Origin: Silanimonas sp044377035
Lineage (GTDB): Bacteria; Pseudomonadota; Gammaproteobacteria; Xanthomonadales; Xanthomonadaceae
DNA: 64,000 bases
Assembly: GCF_044377035.1 (NCBI RefSeq)
Contig: NZ_JBILJW010000003.1
Location: 1-64,000 of the forward strand
Reading direction: 5' to 3'
The notes under the pieces are model-generated. The model worked only from the letters and a program-made list of their open reading frames with translations. It made no database searches and was not told the origin of the DNA. The first letter of the stretch is position 1; every line of letters starts with the position of its first letter. The position numbers were made by a program, and so were the translations under genes. This document shows, piece by piece, positions 17,293-27,008 of this stretch.

Positions 17293-18657
17293 ATGTCCGG
17301 ACCGAGCGCCGAGAAGACCACGCCCATCGAGGGCCGTGAGCAGCTGATCGAGTACCTGGCGTCCGGCAACAAGCCGCCCGCCGATTGGCGCATCGGTACG
17401 GAGCACGAGAAGTTCGGCTTCCGCCACGAGGACCTGAAGCCGATTCCCTACGAGGGTGAGCGCGGCATCCGCGCGCTGCTCGAGGGCATCGCCAAGTTCG
17501 GCTGGGAGCGCGTCGAGGAAAACGGGCACCTGATCGCGCTGGTGCAGGACAAGGCTTCGGTGACGCTGGAGCCGGCGGGCCAGCTCGAACTCTCCGGCGC
17601 TCCGCTGGAGACCATCCACGACACCTGCCGCGAGACCGCGCAGCACCTCTATGAAGTGAAGGCCGCGGCCGATCCGCTGCGGCTTGGCTTCCTCGGCATG
17701 GGCTTCCAGCCGAAGTGGCGCCGCGACGAGATGCCGTGGATGCCCAAGGGCCGCTACAAGATCATGCGCGAGTACATGCCCAAGGTTGGTTCGCTCGGCC
17801 TCGACATGATGACGCGCACCTGCACCATCCAGACCAACCTCGATTTCTCGAGCGAGGCCGACATGGTGAAGAAGTTCCGTGTCTCGCTGGCGCTGCAGCC
17901 GGTGGCCACGGCGCTGTTCGCCGATTCGCCGTTCACCGAAGGGAAGCCGAACGGCTTCATGAGTTTCCGCAGCAACGTCTGGACCGACACCGACGCCGAT
18001 CGCACCGGCCTGCTGGATTTCGTGTTCGAAGACGGCTTCTCGTTCGAGCGTTATGTTGATTACCTGCTCGACGTCCCGATGTACTTCGTCTACCGCGACG
18101 GCCAGTACATCGACGCCGCTGGCAAGAGCTTCCGCGCCTTTATGGACGGCAAGCTCGACGTGCTGCCGGGCGAGCGCCCGTCGATGCGCGACTTCAGCGA
18201 CCACCTCACCACCGCCTTCCCCGAGGTTCGGCTGAAGAAGTACCTGGAGATGCGCGGCGCCGACGGCGGCCCGTGGAATCGCATCTGCGCGCTGTCCGCC
18301 TACTGGGTGGGCCTGCTGTATGACGATGCGGCGCTCGATGCCGCGTGGGACCTCGTCAAGGACTTCACGCTGGAAGAGCGCCATGCCTTGCGCGACGGCG
18401 TGCCGCGCCACGGCTTCAAGCTGCCCTTCCGCGGCGCGACGATGCGCGAGTTGGCGATGGAATCGCTCAAGATCAGCGAGGCCGGATTGAAGCGCCGTTC
18501 GCGCCTGAACCGCAGCGGCGCGAGCGAAGCGGTGTACCTCGAGCCGCTGATCGAAATGGCGCTGGCGAACCAGACCGCCGCGGAGCGCAAGCTCGAGCTG
18601 TTCCACGGCGAATGGAACGGCAGCGTCGATCCGCTGTTCAAGGAATTCGCCTACTGA
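17293..18657 (+). CDS. gshA: Glutamate-cysteine ligase (plant/proteobacterial type)
   Basis: First step of glutathione synthesis: ATP-dependent joining of Glu and Cys. The 454-residue protein is of the plant-like class found in alphaproteobacteria and xanthomonads. Family sequence includes RIGTEHEKFGF, QLELSGAPLETIHDTC, FLGMGFQPKWRRDEMPWMPKGRYKIM and TCTIQTNLDFSSE, unlike E. coli GshA. The start at 17293 gives MSGPSAEKTTPIEG; the reading frame extends further upstream into engB but without homologous sequence. It converges with the TPR gene. Confidence 0.95.
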   Translation: MSGPSAEKTTPIEGREQLIEYLASGNKPPADWRIGTEHEKFGFRHEDLKPIPYEGERGIRALLEGIAKFGWERVEENGHLIALVQDKASVTLEPAGQLELSGAPLETIHDTCRETAQHLYEVKAAADPLRLGFLGMGFQPKWRRDEMPWMPKGRYKIMREYMPKVGSLGLDMMTRTCTIQTNLDFSSEADMVKKFRVSLALQPVATALFADSPFTEGKPNGFMSFRSNVWTDTDADRTGLLDFVFEDGFSFERYVDYLLDVPMYFVYRDGQYIDAAGKSFRAFMDGKLDVLPGERPSMRDFSDHLTTAFPEVRLKKYLEMRGADGGPWNRICALSAYWVGLLYDDAALDAAWDLVKDFTLEERHALRDGVPRHGFKLPFRGATMRELAMESLKISEAGLKRRSRLNRSGASEAVYLEPLIEMALANQTAAERKLELFHGEWNGSVDPLFKEFAY

Positions 18658-18684
18658 GCCCGGCCGCGCGCGGCCGCGGCGGGT

Positions 18685-19416
18685 TCAGCTCGCCGCCTTG
18701 ATGCGCGCGATCGCTTCGCGGTGCAGCTCCTTGCTGTGCTTCGGCAGCCGCTCGTAGCGGCGCAGCGCTTCGTCGCGCAGTTCACGCACGGCGGTGAAGT
18801 CGCCCCAGACCTTCAGCCACTCGGCGTAATGCGCGGCGACTTCGAGGTTTTCGGTTTCGTCGAGCAGGGCCATGAACGCGCTGCGCGCCTCGTCGCGGCG
18901 CTCCAGTGCGGCCAGCGCCCGGGCGTGGCTGAGCGGCACGTCGTTCTGCCGGAACGGGGGCGTGCGAGCGAGCAAGGCGTTGGTGATGTCGAGTGCGCGG
19001 GCAGCGGCACCGGTCCACAGGCCGACTTCGGCGATGCGGGCCTGCACGTCAGGGGCCTCGGGGTCGCGCGCGAGGGCCGCTTCGAACTGTTCGAGTGCCG
19101 ACGCCCACTGCTTCTGCGCCACCAGGGCATCGCCGAGCGCCAGGCGGTTGCGCAGGGTGTCGGCCTGCTCCAGCGCGAGCTTGGCGTCCTGCAGTTCGCG
19201 GGTGGGCTGCAGTGCCTGCTTCACCGTGCGGACGGCCTGGCGCGCCCCGCGCGACTGCGACATCTCCGGCATCCAGATCGCGAAGCAGTACACGAGGCTG
19301 CCGAGCAGCGGGAACATCAGCAGGATGAGTACCCAGTAGAGGCCCTGCCCGGTGCGGACGGCGTGGATCGCGAAGTAGATCGCGATGGCGAAGTGCAGGA
19401 GGGCGAGGAGGTGCAT
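18685..19416 (-). CDS. TPR-repeat membrane protein with PLDc_N-like N-terminus
   Basis: 243 residues. Two N-terminal membrane segments (about 2-20 and 25-48) contain LLMFPLLGSLVY, similar to the PLDc_N segment of cardiolipin synthases. The remainder is soluble and helical with TPR-like units, e.g. ALVAQKQWASALEQFEAALARDPEAPDVQARIAEV. It is probably an inner-membrane scaffold; the partner is not evident. The ATG at 19416 has aggag-type sequence upstream; a longer reading to 19470 is rejected. It diverges from the YecA-like gene. Confidence 0.75.
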   Translation of the reverse strand: MHLLALLHFAIAIYFAIHAVRTGQGLYWVLILLMFPLLGSLVYCFAIWMPEMSQSRGARQAVRTVKQALQPTRELQDAKLALEQADTLRNRLALGDALVAQKQWASALEQFEAALARDPEAPDVQARIAEVGLWTGAAARALDITNALLARTPPFRQNDVPLSHARALAALERRDEARSAFMALLDETENLEVAAHYAEWLKVWGDFTAVRELRDEALRRYERLPKHSKELHREAIARIKAAS

Positions 19417-19493
19417 GGCGGGCGCCTTGCGGCGCGGTCGAGGGGCGGTGGGCGCATACTGTCGCCCCATTGCCGCACTGCCAAGCCACCACC

Positions 19494-20171
19494 ATGTCGA
19501 ACGTGTTCACCGATGCCGATGCCGAATCGCTGGCGCAGATGCTGGAAAAGCGCGCCATTCCCTTCGGTGGCATGAGCCTCGAACAGCTGGACGGCTTCCT
19601 TTCCGGCGTGGCGGTGTCGCCGGAGGCCATCTCGCAGGCCGACTGGATGCCTCGCGTGTGGGGCAAGGAGCCGCGCTGGGAGGGCGCGCGCGACCGCGAC
19701 GAGCACTACGCGCCGATCCTGCACCTCAAGGCCGCGGTCGAACGTCGGGTGAAGCTGGGCGAGGAGGACTTCACCGATCAGGACATGCCCTTCATCTGGG
19801 TGCCCGAGGACGGCGAAGCGCCGCCGGCGGACGACATCCCGGTCGGTGCGGAATGGGCCGACGGCTTCCTCGAGGCCGTGGGCTTCCACGAGTTCGAATG
19901 GGGCGAGTGGGAGGCCAAGGACGAGTGGGTCACCGAGGCACTCGATCTCATCCAGTCGCTGTCCGGTGGGGAAGACATCGAAGAGCCGGGCCACGAGGGC
20001 CGTCTGGCGATCGTCGGCCAGCTGCCGGCCGTGCTGCACGACCTCTACGCCGGCGGTCTGGAGCGCAAGACGCCGAAGCAGCCGGTGCGGAAGGACGCGA
20101 CGCCGGGCCGCAACGACCCCTGTGCCTGTGGCTCGGGCAAGAAGTACAAGGCCTGCTGCGGCAAGAGCTGA
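19494..20171 (+). CDS. UPF0149/YecA-family protein with C-terminal SEC-C zinc motif
   Basis: 225 residues. The N-terminal two thirds match the YecA/UPF0149 fold (MSLEQLDGFLSGVAVSPEAIS, then WADGFLEAVGF). The last 20 residues form a SEC-C zinc motif (NDPCACGSGKKYKACCGKS), as in SecA, which binds zinc and often ribosomes or SecB. The function is not defined; E. coli YecA binds ribosomes. A strong terminator follows. Confidence 0.88.
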   Translation: MSNVFTDADAESLAQMLEKRAIPFGGMSLEQLDGFLSGVAVSPEAISQADWMPRVWGKEPRWEGARDRDEHYAPILHLKAAVERRVKLGEEDFTDQDMPFIWVPEDGEAPPADDIPVGAEWADGFLEAVGFHEFEWGEWEAKDEWVTEALDLIQSLSGGEDIEEPGHEGRLAIVGQLPAVLHDLYAGGLERKTPKQPVRKDATPGRNDPCACGSGKKYKACCGKS

Positions 20172-20198
20172 GCGCGCGCTCTCGCCGGGTGGCAACGA

Positions 20199-20225
20199 AA
20201 GGGCCCGCTCGCGCGGGCCCTTCGC
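20199..20225 (+). terminator. Intrinsic terminator after the YecA-like gene
   Basis: A perfect 10-bp stem (aagggcccgc at 20199-20208 with gcgggccctt at 20213-20222) and a tcgc loop, followed by cgctttcg. The convergent M3 peptidase gene ends 53 bases away; preceded by gaaa, it may also act weakly on the minus strand. Confidence 0.75.
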
Positions 20226-20274
20226 TTTCGTGCTGTTCGTGGCGGGACCGGAAGCGCCGGCCCCGCCCCGGTGC

Positions 20275-22434
20275 TTACTGCAGGCCGCGGCGCTTCAGCA
20301 GGGCCTCGACCTCGGGGTCGCGGCCCGCGAAGGCACGGTAGCTCTCCATCGGCTCGCGGGTGTTGCCCACCGAGAACACCTCGCGGCGCACGGCGTCGCC
20401 GTTCTCGCGGGTCAGGCCACCGCGCTGCTGCAGCACCGAGTAGGCGTCGGCCGCCAGCACTTCCGCCCACAGGTAGGCGTAGTAGCCGGCCGAGTAGCCG
20501 CCGGCGAAGGTGTGGGCGAAGTAGGTGCTCTTGTAGCGCGGCGGGATGGCGTTGATGGCCAGGCCGTGGCGCTCCAGCGACGCCTTCTCGAAGGCCTCGA
20601 CGTCGGTCGGGATCTGGTCGGCGGGCAGGGTGTGCCAGTCGAGGTCGAGCAGCGCCGAGGCGATGTACTCGGCCGAATCGAAGCCCTGGTTGAAGTCGCC
20701 GGCGTCGATCACCTTCTGCATCAGCTCGGCCGGGATCGGCTCGCCGGTCTGGTGGTGCTTGGCGTAGTTGGCGAGCACCGCCGGGTCGAGAGCGATGTCC
20801 TCGAGGAACTGCGACGGGAACTCGACGTAGTCGCGCGACACGGCCGTGCCCGAGAGGCTCGGGTACTTGGTGTTGGCGAACAGGCCGTGCAGCGCGTGGC
20901 CGACCTCGTGCAGCAGGGTGGTGACCTCGCTGAAGCTCAGCAGGGTCGGCTGGCCGTCGGCGCCCTTGGTGATGTTCATCACGTTGACGACGACCGGCTT
21001 CTGGCCGAGCAGGGTGCTCTGCGAGACGTAGCTGCCCATCCACGCGCCGCCACGCTTGCTCGGGCGGGCGAAGTAGTCGGCGTAGAACAGGCCGATCGAG
21101 CTGCCGTCGGCGTCGAACACCTCATACGCCTTGACGTCCGGGTGGTAGACCGGCAGATCGGGGCGCGGCTTGAAGGTGACGCCGAACAGCTGGTTCATCG
21201 AGTAGCCCATCGCGTCGTTGAAGACGCGGTCGAGCTCGAAGTACGGCGCCACTTCGGCGGCATCCAGTGCATAGCGCGCGGCGCGGACCTTCTCGGCGTA
21301 GTACTCCCAATCCCAGGGCTGCACCGGACCCTCGACACCGTCGGCGGCCATCACCTTGGCGATCTCGGCTTCCTCGGCCTGGGCATTGGCGACGACCTTC
21401 GGCACGAGGTCGGTCAGGATCTTGTAGGCCGCTTCCGGCGTCTTCGCCATCTGGTCGTCGAGCACGTAGGCGGCCCAGTTCGGGAAGCCGAGCAGGGCAG
21501 ACTTCTCGGCGCGCAGCTTGGCCAGTTCGAGCACGATGGGGCGGGTGTCGTTCTCGGCCTGCGTGCCGCGTTCGGCCGAAGCGCGCCAAACGCGCTCGCG
21601 CACGGCGCGGTCCTCGAGGCTCACGAGGGCCGGCTGGCGCGTGGTGTTCTGCAGCGTGATCAGCCACTGGCCCTCGAGATTGCGCGCCTTCGCAGCTTCG
21701 GCGGCGGCGGCGATGTCGCCCTCGGAGAAGCCCTTCAGCGCATCGAGGCTGTCGACGACGACGGCATTGGCATTGGTGGCGGCCAGCAGCTTGTTGCTGA
21801 ACTCGGTGGTCAGGCTGCTTTCGCGCGCATTGATCTCGCGCAGGCGGGCCTTGCCGGCCTCGTCGAGCTGCGCGCCGGCGCGCACGAAGGCCTGGTAGCT
21901 GCGCTCGAGCAGGCGGGCGGACTCGGCGTCGAGGCCGAGCGTGTCGCGGGCGTCGTACAGCGACTTCACGCGGGCGAACAGCGGCCCGTCGAGGTAGATG
22001 CCGTCTTCATGCGCCGCGAGCTTCGGCGCCATCTCGACCTGCACGGCCTGGATGGTCTCGTTGGTGTGGGCCGACGACAACCCGAAGAACACCGCGGCCA
22101 CGCGCTGCAGCACCGCGCCGCTCTTCTCCATCGCGACGATGGTGTTTTCGAAGGTCGCGGGCTCGGCGTTGTCGGCGATCGCGCGGATCTCGGCCGTGTG
22201 CTGCTTCATGCCCTCTTCGAAGGCCGGGCCGTAGTGCTCGTCCTTGATGGCGGCGAAATCCGGCGCGAGGTATTGCAGGGCGCTGGGCTGGAAGAAGGGG
22301 TTCGCAGCGTTCACCGCGGCGGCTTCCGCGGCGGGCACATCCGCCGGGGCCTCGGCGGGCTTGTTGCAGGCGGTGGCGGCGAGGGCGGCGGCGACGATCA
22401 TGGCGAGTCGGCTCGGGGCAAGGCGGATCTTCAC
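20275..22434 (-). CDS. M3-family peptidyl-dipeptidase (Dcp-like lipoprotein)
   Basis: 719 residues. The N-terminus ends in a possible lipobox (ALAATAC, Cys23), followed by an Ala/Pro/Glu-rich spacer. The protein then matches M3 zinc metallopeptidases, with HExxH at 509-513 (LLHEVGHALHGLF) and the downstream third-ligand region DYVEFPSQFLED. FAGGYSAGYYAYLWAEVLAADAY near the end is diagnostic of Dcp/OpdA. It likely removes dipeptides from C-termini of peptides in the periplasm. It diverges from ppc. Confidence 0.93.
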   Translation of the reverse strand: MKIRLAPSRLAMIVAAALAATACNKPAEAPADVPAAEAAAVNAANPFFQPSALQYLAPDFAAIKDEHYGPAFEEGMKQHTAEIRAIADNAEPATFENTIVAMEKSGAVLQRVAAVFFGLSSAHTNETIQAVQVEMAPKLAAHEDGIYLDGPLFARVKSLYDARDTLGLDAESARLLERSYQAFVRAGAQLDEAGKARLREINARESSLTTEFSNKLLAATNANAVVVDSLDALKGFSEGDIAAAAEAAKARNLEGQWLITLQNTTRQPALVSLEDRAVRERVWRASAERGTQAENDTRPIVLELAKLRAEKSALLGFPNWAAYVLDDQMAKTPEAAYKILTDLVPKVVANAQAEEAEIAKVMAADGVEGPVQPWDWEYYAEKVRAARYALDAAEVAPYFELDRVFNDAMGYSMNQLFGVTFKPRPDLPVYHPDVKAYEVFDADGSSIGLFYADYFARPSKRGGAWMGSYVSQSTLLGQKPVVVNVMNITKGADGQPTLLSFSEVTTLLHEVGHALHGLFANTKYPSLSGTAVSRDYVEFPSQFLEDIALDPAVLANYAKHHQTGEPIPAELMQKVIDAGDFNQGFDSAEYIASALLDLDWHTLPADQIPTDVEAFEKASLERHGLAINAIPPRYKSTYFAHTFAGGYSAGYYAYLWAEVLAADAYSVLQQRGGLTRENGDAVRREVFSVGNTREPMESYRAFAGRDPEVEALLKRRGLQ

Positions 22435-22602
22435 GGGGTGGGGCTCGGAGGCACGGACAGGGGCCGCGAGGATACCGGGCGGGCGTTAACGGCCCGTAGC
22501 CCGTTGGTCATGCCTCAGCTCATGCCGACCGGCGATGAGGCGGCCCGTGGTGCACACGTATTCACGGGCGCACACGACGCCTTCACGCGGTAGATTCCGG
22601 AC

Positions 22603-25356
22603 ATGAACAGCCCTGATCCCCGCACCGCCGGCGCGTCCGCTCCCCGGCTCCGCGACATCGACTTCCCGCCCACTGACGCGCGCCTGCGCGAGGACGTGGG
22701 CCGCCTCGGCAGCCTGGTGGGCGAGATCCTCGCCGAGCAGGGGGGCGAAGGCTTCCTTGAACGCGTCGAGCGCGTACGCCGCGCGGCCATCCGCCGCCGC
22801 GAGGACGCCGCGCCGCTGGCCGACCTGCAGGCCGAACTGGGCGCCCTGCCGCCCGAGCAGCACGCCGACCTGGTGCGCGCCTTCGCCCTCTACTTCTCGG
22901 CGGTGAACCTGGCCGAGCGCGTGCACCGCATCCGCCGCCGGCGCGACTACCAGCGCCACGGCGGGGGCGCGCAGCCCGGCGGGCTGCAGGACGCCTTGCA
23001 GCGACTGAAAGACGAAGGCATCGGGCTGGACGAGGTGCTGGCCCTGCTGCCGGCGCTGCGCATCGAGCCGGTGCTCACGGCGCATCCGACCGAGGCCGTG
23101 CGCCGCGCACTTCTCGACAAAGAGGCCGTCATTGCTCAGGCGCTGATCGCCGACATCGACGGCACGCGCACGCCGGCCGAAGCCCGCGCCGACCGCGAGG
23201 TGATCCGCACCGCGCTCACCGCCGGTTGGCAGACCGAGAGCGCCGCGCCGGAGAAGCCCACGGTGGCCGACGAATCGGCCCAGGTGGGCTACTACCTCGG
23301 CGACCCGCTGTACCGCGTGCTGCCGGTGTTCTTCGAGGCCTTCGAAGTGGCGTTCGAAGCGGTTTACGGCCGCGTGCCGGAGCTGCCGGCCTTGCTGCGC
23401 TTCGCCACCTGGGTGGGCGGCGACATGGACGGCAACCCGGCGGTGGGCGCCGAGACCATCGCCACGACCCAGCACCAGCAGCGCCAGCGCGTGCTGTCGG
23501 CCTACGTGGGCGACATCGAGCACCTGAAGGCGATGCTGACGCAGTCGCGCACCCGCGTGGCCTTCAGCGCCGGCTTCGAGGCGCGGCTCGAGGAATACGC
23601 GGCGCGCTGGCCGCAGGCCCTGCAGTACGAGGACACGCCGTACCGCGCGTTCCTTGGCCTCGTGCAAGCGCGCTTGACCGCGACCCGCGAGGACCGCCTC
23701 ACCGGCTATCCCGATGCTGCCGCGCTCGACGCCGACCTCGCCCTCGTCGAGGACAGCCTGCTCGGCAGCCGCGGCGAGCACGCCGGCGTGTTCGCGCTGC
23801 GTCGCGTGCGCCGTCGCGTGGCCGCGTTGGGCTTCCACCTCGCTGCGCTCGATCTCCGCCAGCACGCCGACGTGCATCGGCAGGCGATCGCTGAATGGCT
23901 GGGCGAGCCCGGTTTCGTCGAACGCGACCGCGCCGCGCGTGTCGATCGCCTGCACGCGGCGCTGGACGAAGCGCTGCCGGTGGTTGAACCCGGCCAACCG
24001 CTGCCCGCCCGCGCGCTGCCGAAGGAGGCACCGGCCGCGCTGCGCATGCGCCAGGTGTTCCGCGCCGTGATCGAAGGCCGCGCGCGTTACGGCGCCAGCG
24101 CCTTCGGCCTGTACATCGTCAGCATGAGCCGAAGCGCCGAGGACGCGCTGGCGGTGTTGGCGTTGGCGCGCTGGTCGGGGCTGGTGGATACGCGCGGCCG
24201 CGTGCCGCTCGACGTGGCGCCGCTGTTCGAAACCGTCGACGACCTTGCCGCCGCGCCCGACACGCTGCGCGACCTGCTCGCCGACCCACGCTGGCGCGCC
24301 CACCTGAAGGCCCGCGGCGACCTGCAGTGGGTGATGCTCGGCTACAGCGACAGCGCGAAGGACGGCGGCTTGATGGCCGCGCGCTGGGCGCTGCAGCGGG
24401 CGCAGGTGCGCCTGGGCGAGGTGGCCGCCGAGTTCGGCGTGAAGCTCCGCTTCTTCCACGGCCGCGGCGGCTCCGTCTCGCGCGGCGGGACGCGCACGGA
24501 GCGCGCCGTTATCGCCGGTCCGCGTGGCTCGGTCGGCGGCGTGCTTCGCCTCACCGAGCAGGGCGAAGTGATCCACCGGAAGTACGGGCTGCGCGCGCTC
24601 GCGCTGCGCAACCTCGAGCAGGCCACCGCCGCCGTGCTGCGCGCCACCCTGGCACCGCGAGCGCCGGAGCCGCGCGAGGCCGCGTGGCGCGAGATCGCCG
24701 ACCACCTGTCCGAAGTCTCGCGTGCCGCCTACCGCGAGCTCGTGTACGAGCGCCCCGACTTCGTCGATTACTTCCGCGACGCCACGCCCATCGACGTGAT
24801 CGAGCGTCTGAACATCGGTTCGCGGCCGAGCAAACGCGGCGCGGGGCTCGATGGCCTGCGCGCCATCCCGTGGGTGTTCGGCTGGAGCCAGAACCGCAGC
24901 AACCTCACCGCCTGGTACGGCGTGGGCAGTGCCTTGGCCTCGGCGCGTGCACGCTTCGGTGACGCCGCACTCGTCGAGATGGCGCGCGACTGGCCGTTCT
25001 TCGACACCGTGCTCGACGACCTCGAGATGATCCTCGCCAAGACCGAGCTGGGCATCTTCGAGGCCTATTCGCAGCTGGCCGGCGAGCGCCACGCGCGCTA
25101 CTTCGCCGACATCGGCGCCGAGTTCGAGCGCACGGTGCAGGGCGTCGAAGCCTTGCGCGGCGCGGCCCTGCTGGCCGGCGACGCCCGCCTGGCGCGTTCG
25201 ATCCGGCTGCGTAATCCGTACGTGGACCCCATCAGCCTGCTGCAGGTCGAACTGCTGCGCGATTGGCGCGCCGCGGGGCGCCCCGACGACGCCCGCTTCC
25301 GCGCGCTGGCGGCCACGGTGAACGGCATCGCCGCCGGCGTGCAGAATACGGGCTGA
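22603..25356 (+). CDS. ppc: Phosphoenolpyruvate carboxylase
   Basis: Anaplerotic carboxylation of PEP to oxaloacetate. The 917-residue protein has the catalytic His motif VLTAHPTEAVRR (about residue 160), GYSDSAKDGG, the mobile loop FFHGRGGSVSRGG and the invariant C-terminal QNTG. It begins MNSPDPRTAGASAP. It is complete and somewhat longer than E. coli Ppc (883) at the N-terminus. A long open frame on the opposite strand across this gene is a codon-bias shadow. Confidence 0.97.
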   Translation: MNSPDPRTAGASAPRLRDIDFPPTDARLREDVGRLGSLVGEILAEQGGEGFLERVERVRRAAIRRREDAAPLADLQAELGALPPEQHADLVRAFALYFSAVNLAERVHRIRRRRDYQRHGGGAQPGGLQDALQRLKDEGIGLDEVLALLPALRIEPVLTAHPTEAVRRALLDKEAVIAQALIADIDGTRTPAEARADREVIRTALTAGWQTESAAPEKPTVADESAQVGYYLGDPLYRVLPVFFEAFEVAFEAVYGRVPELPALLRFATWVGGDMDGNPAVGAETIATTQHQQRQRVLSAYVGDIEHLKAMLTQSRTRVAFSAGFEARLEEYAARWPQALQYEDTPYRAFLGLVQARLTATREDRLTGYPDAAALDADLALVEDSLLGSRGEHAGVFALRRVRRRVAALGFHLAALDLRQHADVHRQAIAEWLGEPGFVERDRAARVDRLHAALDEALPVVEPGQPLPARALPKEAPAALRMRQVFRAVIEGRARYGASAFGLYIVSMSRSAEDALAVLALARWSGLVDTRGRVPLDVAPLFETVDDLAAAPDTLRDLLADPRWRAHLKARGDLQWVMLGYSDSAKDGGLMAARWALQRAQVRLGEVAAEFGVKLRFFHGRGGSVSRGGTRTERAVIAGPRGSVGGVLRLTEQGEVIHRKYGLRALALRNLEQATAAVLRATLAPRAPEPREAAWREIADHLSEVSRAAYRELVYERPDFVDYFRDATPIDVIERLNIGSRPSKRGAGLDGLRAIPWVFGWSQNRSNLTAWYGVGSALASARARFGDAALVEMARDWPFFDTVLDDLEMILAKTELGIFEAYSQLAGERHARYFADIGAEFERTVQGVEALRGAALLAGDARLARSIRLRNPYVDPISLLQVELLRDWRAAGRPDDARFRALAATVNGIAAGVQNTG

Positions 25357-25375
25357 GCCCACCCCGCCGGACCGG

Positions 25376-27001
25376 ATGCCGAACCCGACACGCCACGTTC
25401 TCCCACGCCTGCTCGCCGTTATCGCGATGGGGCTGGCGCTGCTGGTGCCTTCGGTGGCCGGCGCGGTCTCGGTGCAGCGGCTGCAGGGCAAACCCTTCGC
25501 CATCACCTTGGACTGCCGGGCCCCCGCCCCGGCGGACGCGCAGCAGGTCCGCATCGAGGCGCCGCCCGAGGGCTGGCCGGCCTGGGGGCAATCGGTGCTG
25601 GTCCTCGATGCGCCGCCCGGCCTGGTCACGTTCCGGCGCGGCGACGAGGCGCGCTGCGGTCTCTCGTTCGATGCCCGCAGCACCGACGCGCGGCTGCGTT
25701 CCGGTGTGGGCACCCAGTTCAGCGCGGCGCCCGGTTCGCGCGAGGCGATCATCGTCACGGCGCCGTCCAACCGCTGGTTGGGTTGGGCGATGACCTTGCG
25801 TTACGGCGACCCGGCAGCCGTGCAGCGCGAGGACACGCTGCGCTTCGCCATCCGCGTCGGGGGCTTTGCCATCCTCGCGGCGATGCTGCTGTCCTCGTTG
25901 CTGCTGTTCGCCAACGTGCGCGACCGCGCCTCGCTGGTGTTCGCCGCCACCATCGCGGCCTACGCGCTGTGGATCGGCCTGCGGACCGGGCTCGCGGCCT
26001 GGCCGCGGCCGTGGATCGATTCACCGGCCGCCGTGCAGTTCGCGATCCTCACGCTGCTGCCGATGGCCTTGGCCGGCGTCTGGTCGGTCGCCTTGACCCA
26101 CTCGAAGGTCGACCGGGTGTTCCCGAAGCTGGCCGTGACCCACCGGTTGGCGGGTGGACTGGCCGTGGCTGCGATCGTCGCGTGGTTCGTCTGGCCTGCC
26201 GGCCGCGAGCTGGTCTATCCGGCGCTTCGCGGCATCGCGGCGGCGATGCTGCTCGTGCTGCTGCCCTTGCTGGTTCTCGCCCTTCATCGCGGCTCGAGGA
26301 ACGCCTTGGCGGTGCTGATCGCCCTGCTGCCGCCCCTCGTGGTGGTGGGTCCGTTCTACGACGGCCTGCTGAGGCCTTGGCGGGGCGAGGCCCTGCTGCT
26401 GTCCGGCGCCTGGTTCGCCATCACGATGACAGTGGCGATGTCGCAGCGCATCGGTGCCCTGCGCCAGCAGCGCGACCGCATGCGCGCGCTGGCCGAGCGC
26501 GATGCGCTGACGGGCTTGCCGAATCGCCGTGCCCTGGCCGAGGTGCTGCCGCGCCTCATCGACGAAGCGCGCGCACAGGCCCGTCCGTTGGCCGTGGTGT
26601 TCGTCGATCTCGACCACTTCAAGGCCATCAACGACAGGCACGGCCACGCGGTCGGCGACGAAGTGCTCGTGGAAGCAGCGCGGCGGCTTGCCGACCGCCT
26701 GCGTGGCGGCGAAATGGCGGCACGCCATGGCGGGGAGGAGTTCGTGCTGCTGTTGCCGGGCGCGGATGGGCAGCGCGCCATGGCGGCGGCGCAGCGCTTG
26801 CGTGCGGCCTTGGCCGACACGCCGTTCGGCACGACGGTCGGCCCGCTGTCGGTCACGGCCAGCTTCGGCGTGGCCAATCTCGAGCCCGGTGCCGCGCGGC
26901 GGGCCTCCAGCCCGGCCGAGCTGCTGGCCCGGGCCGATGCGGCGATGTATCGGGCGAAGCAGGCGGGACGCAACCGGGTGGCGGGCTCGGAGCCGGCGTA
27001 G
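25376..27001 (+). CDS. Diguanylate cyclase with 7TM membrane sensor
   Basis: 541 residues: signal peptide, a ~130-residue periplasmic part, about seven membrane segments (residues ~160-360), a short coiled linker and a C-terminal GGDEF domain. The active-site loop is GGEEF (ARHGGEEFVLLLPG), with DALTGLPNRRAL and VDLDHFKAINDRHGH intact, so it should make c-di-GMP. The inhibitory site upstream reads RGGE rather than RxxD. The layout resembles 7TMR-DISM receptors. It starts 20 bases after ppc. Confidence 0.9.
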   Translation: MPNPTRHVLPRLLAVIAMGLALLVPSVAGAVSVQRLQGKPFAITLDCRAPAPADAQQVRIEAPPEGWPAWGQSVLVLDAPPGLVTFRRGDEARCGLSFDARSTDARLRSGVGTQFSAAPGSREAIIVTAPSNRWLGWAMTLRYGDPAAVQREDTLRFAIRVGGFAILAAMLLSSLLLFANVRDRASLVFAATIAAYALWIGLRTGLAAWPRPWIDSPAAVQFAILTLLPMALAGVWSVALTHSKVDRVFPKLAVTHRLAGGLAVAAIVAWFVWPAGRELVYPALRGIAAAMLLVLLPLLVLALHRGSRNALAVLIALLPPLVVVGPFYDGLLRPWRGEALLLSGAWFAITMTVAMSQRIGALRQQRDRMRALAERDALTGLPNRRALAEVLPRLIDEARAQARPLAVVFVDLDHFKAINDRHGHAVGDEVLVEAARRLADRLRGGEMAARHGGEEFVLLLPGADGQRAMAAAQRLRAALADTPFGTTVGPLSVTASFGVANLEPGAARRASSPAELLARADAAMYRAKQAGRNRVAGSEPA

Positions 27002-27008
27002 CGGGTCG

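Noticed and set aside
18661..18676. 16-bp GC palindrome (cggccgcg/cgcggccg) between gshA and the TPR gene
   Set aside because: No T-run on either side, so not a convincing terminator; likely chance in GC-rich spacer, though a weak bidirectional stop is possible.
19846..22593. Long plus-strand open frame (~915 codons) across the M3 peptidase
   Set aside because: Antisense shadow of the HEVGH-containing peptidase; low-complexity Arg/Gly/Val-rich translation.
22486..25770. Long open frame (~1,090 codons) on the minus strand across ppc
   Set aside because: It mirrors ppc, an unmistakable gene with QNTG end; high GC at third positions leaves antisense frames without stops, and the translation has no recognisable domain.
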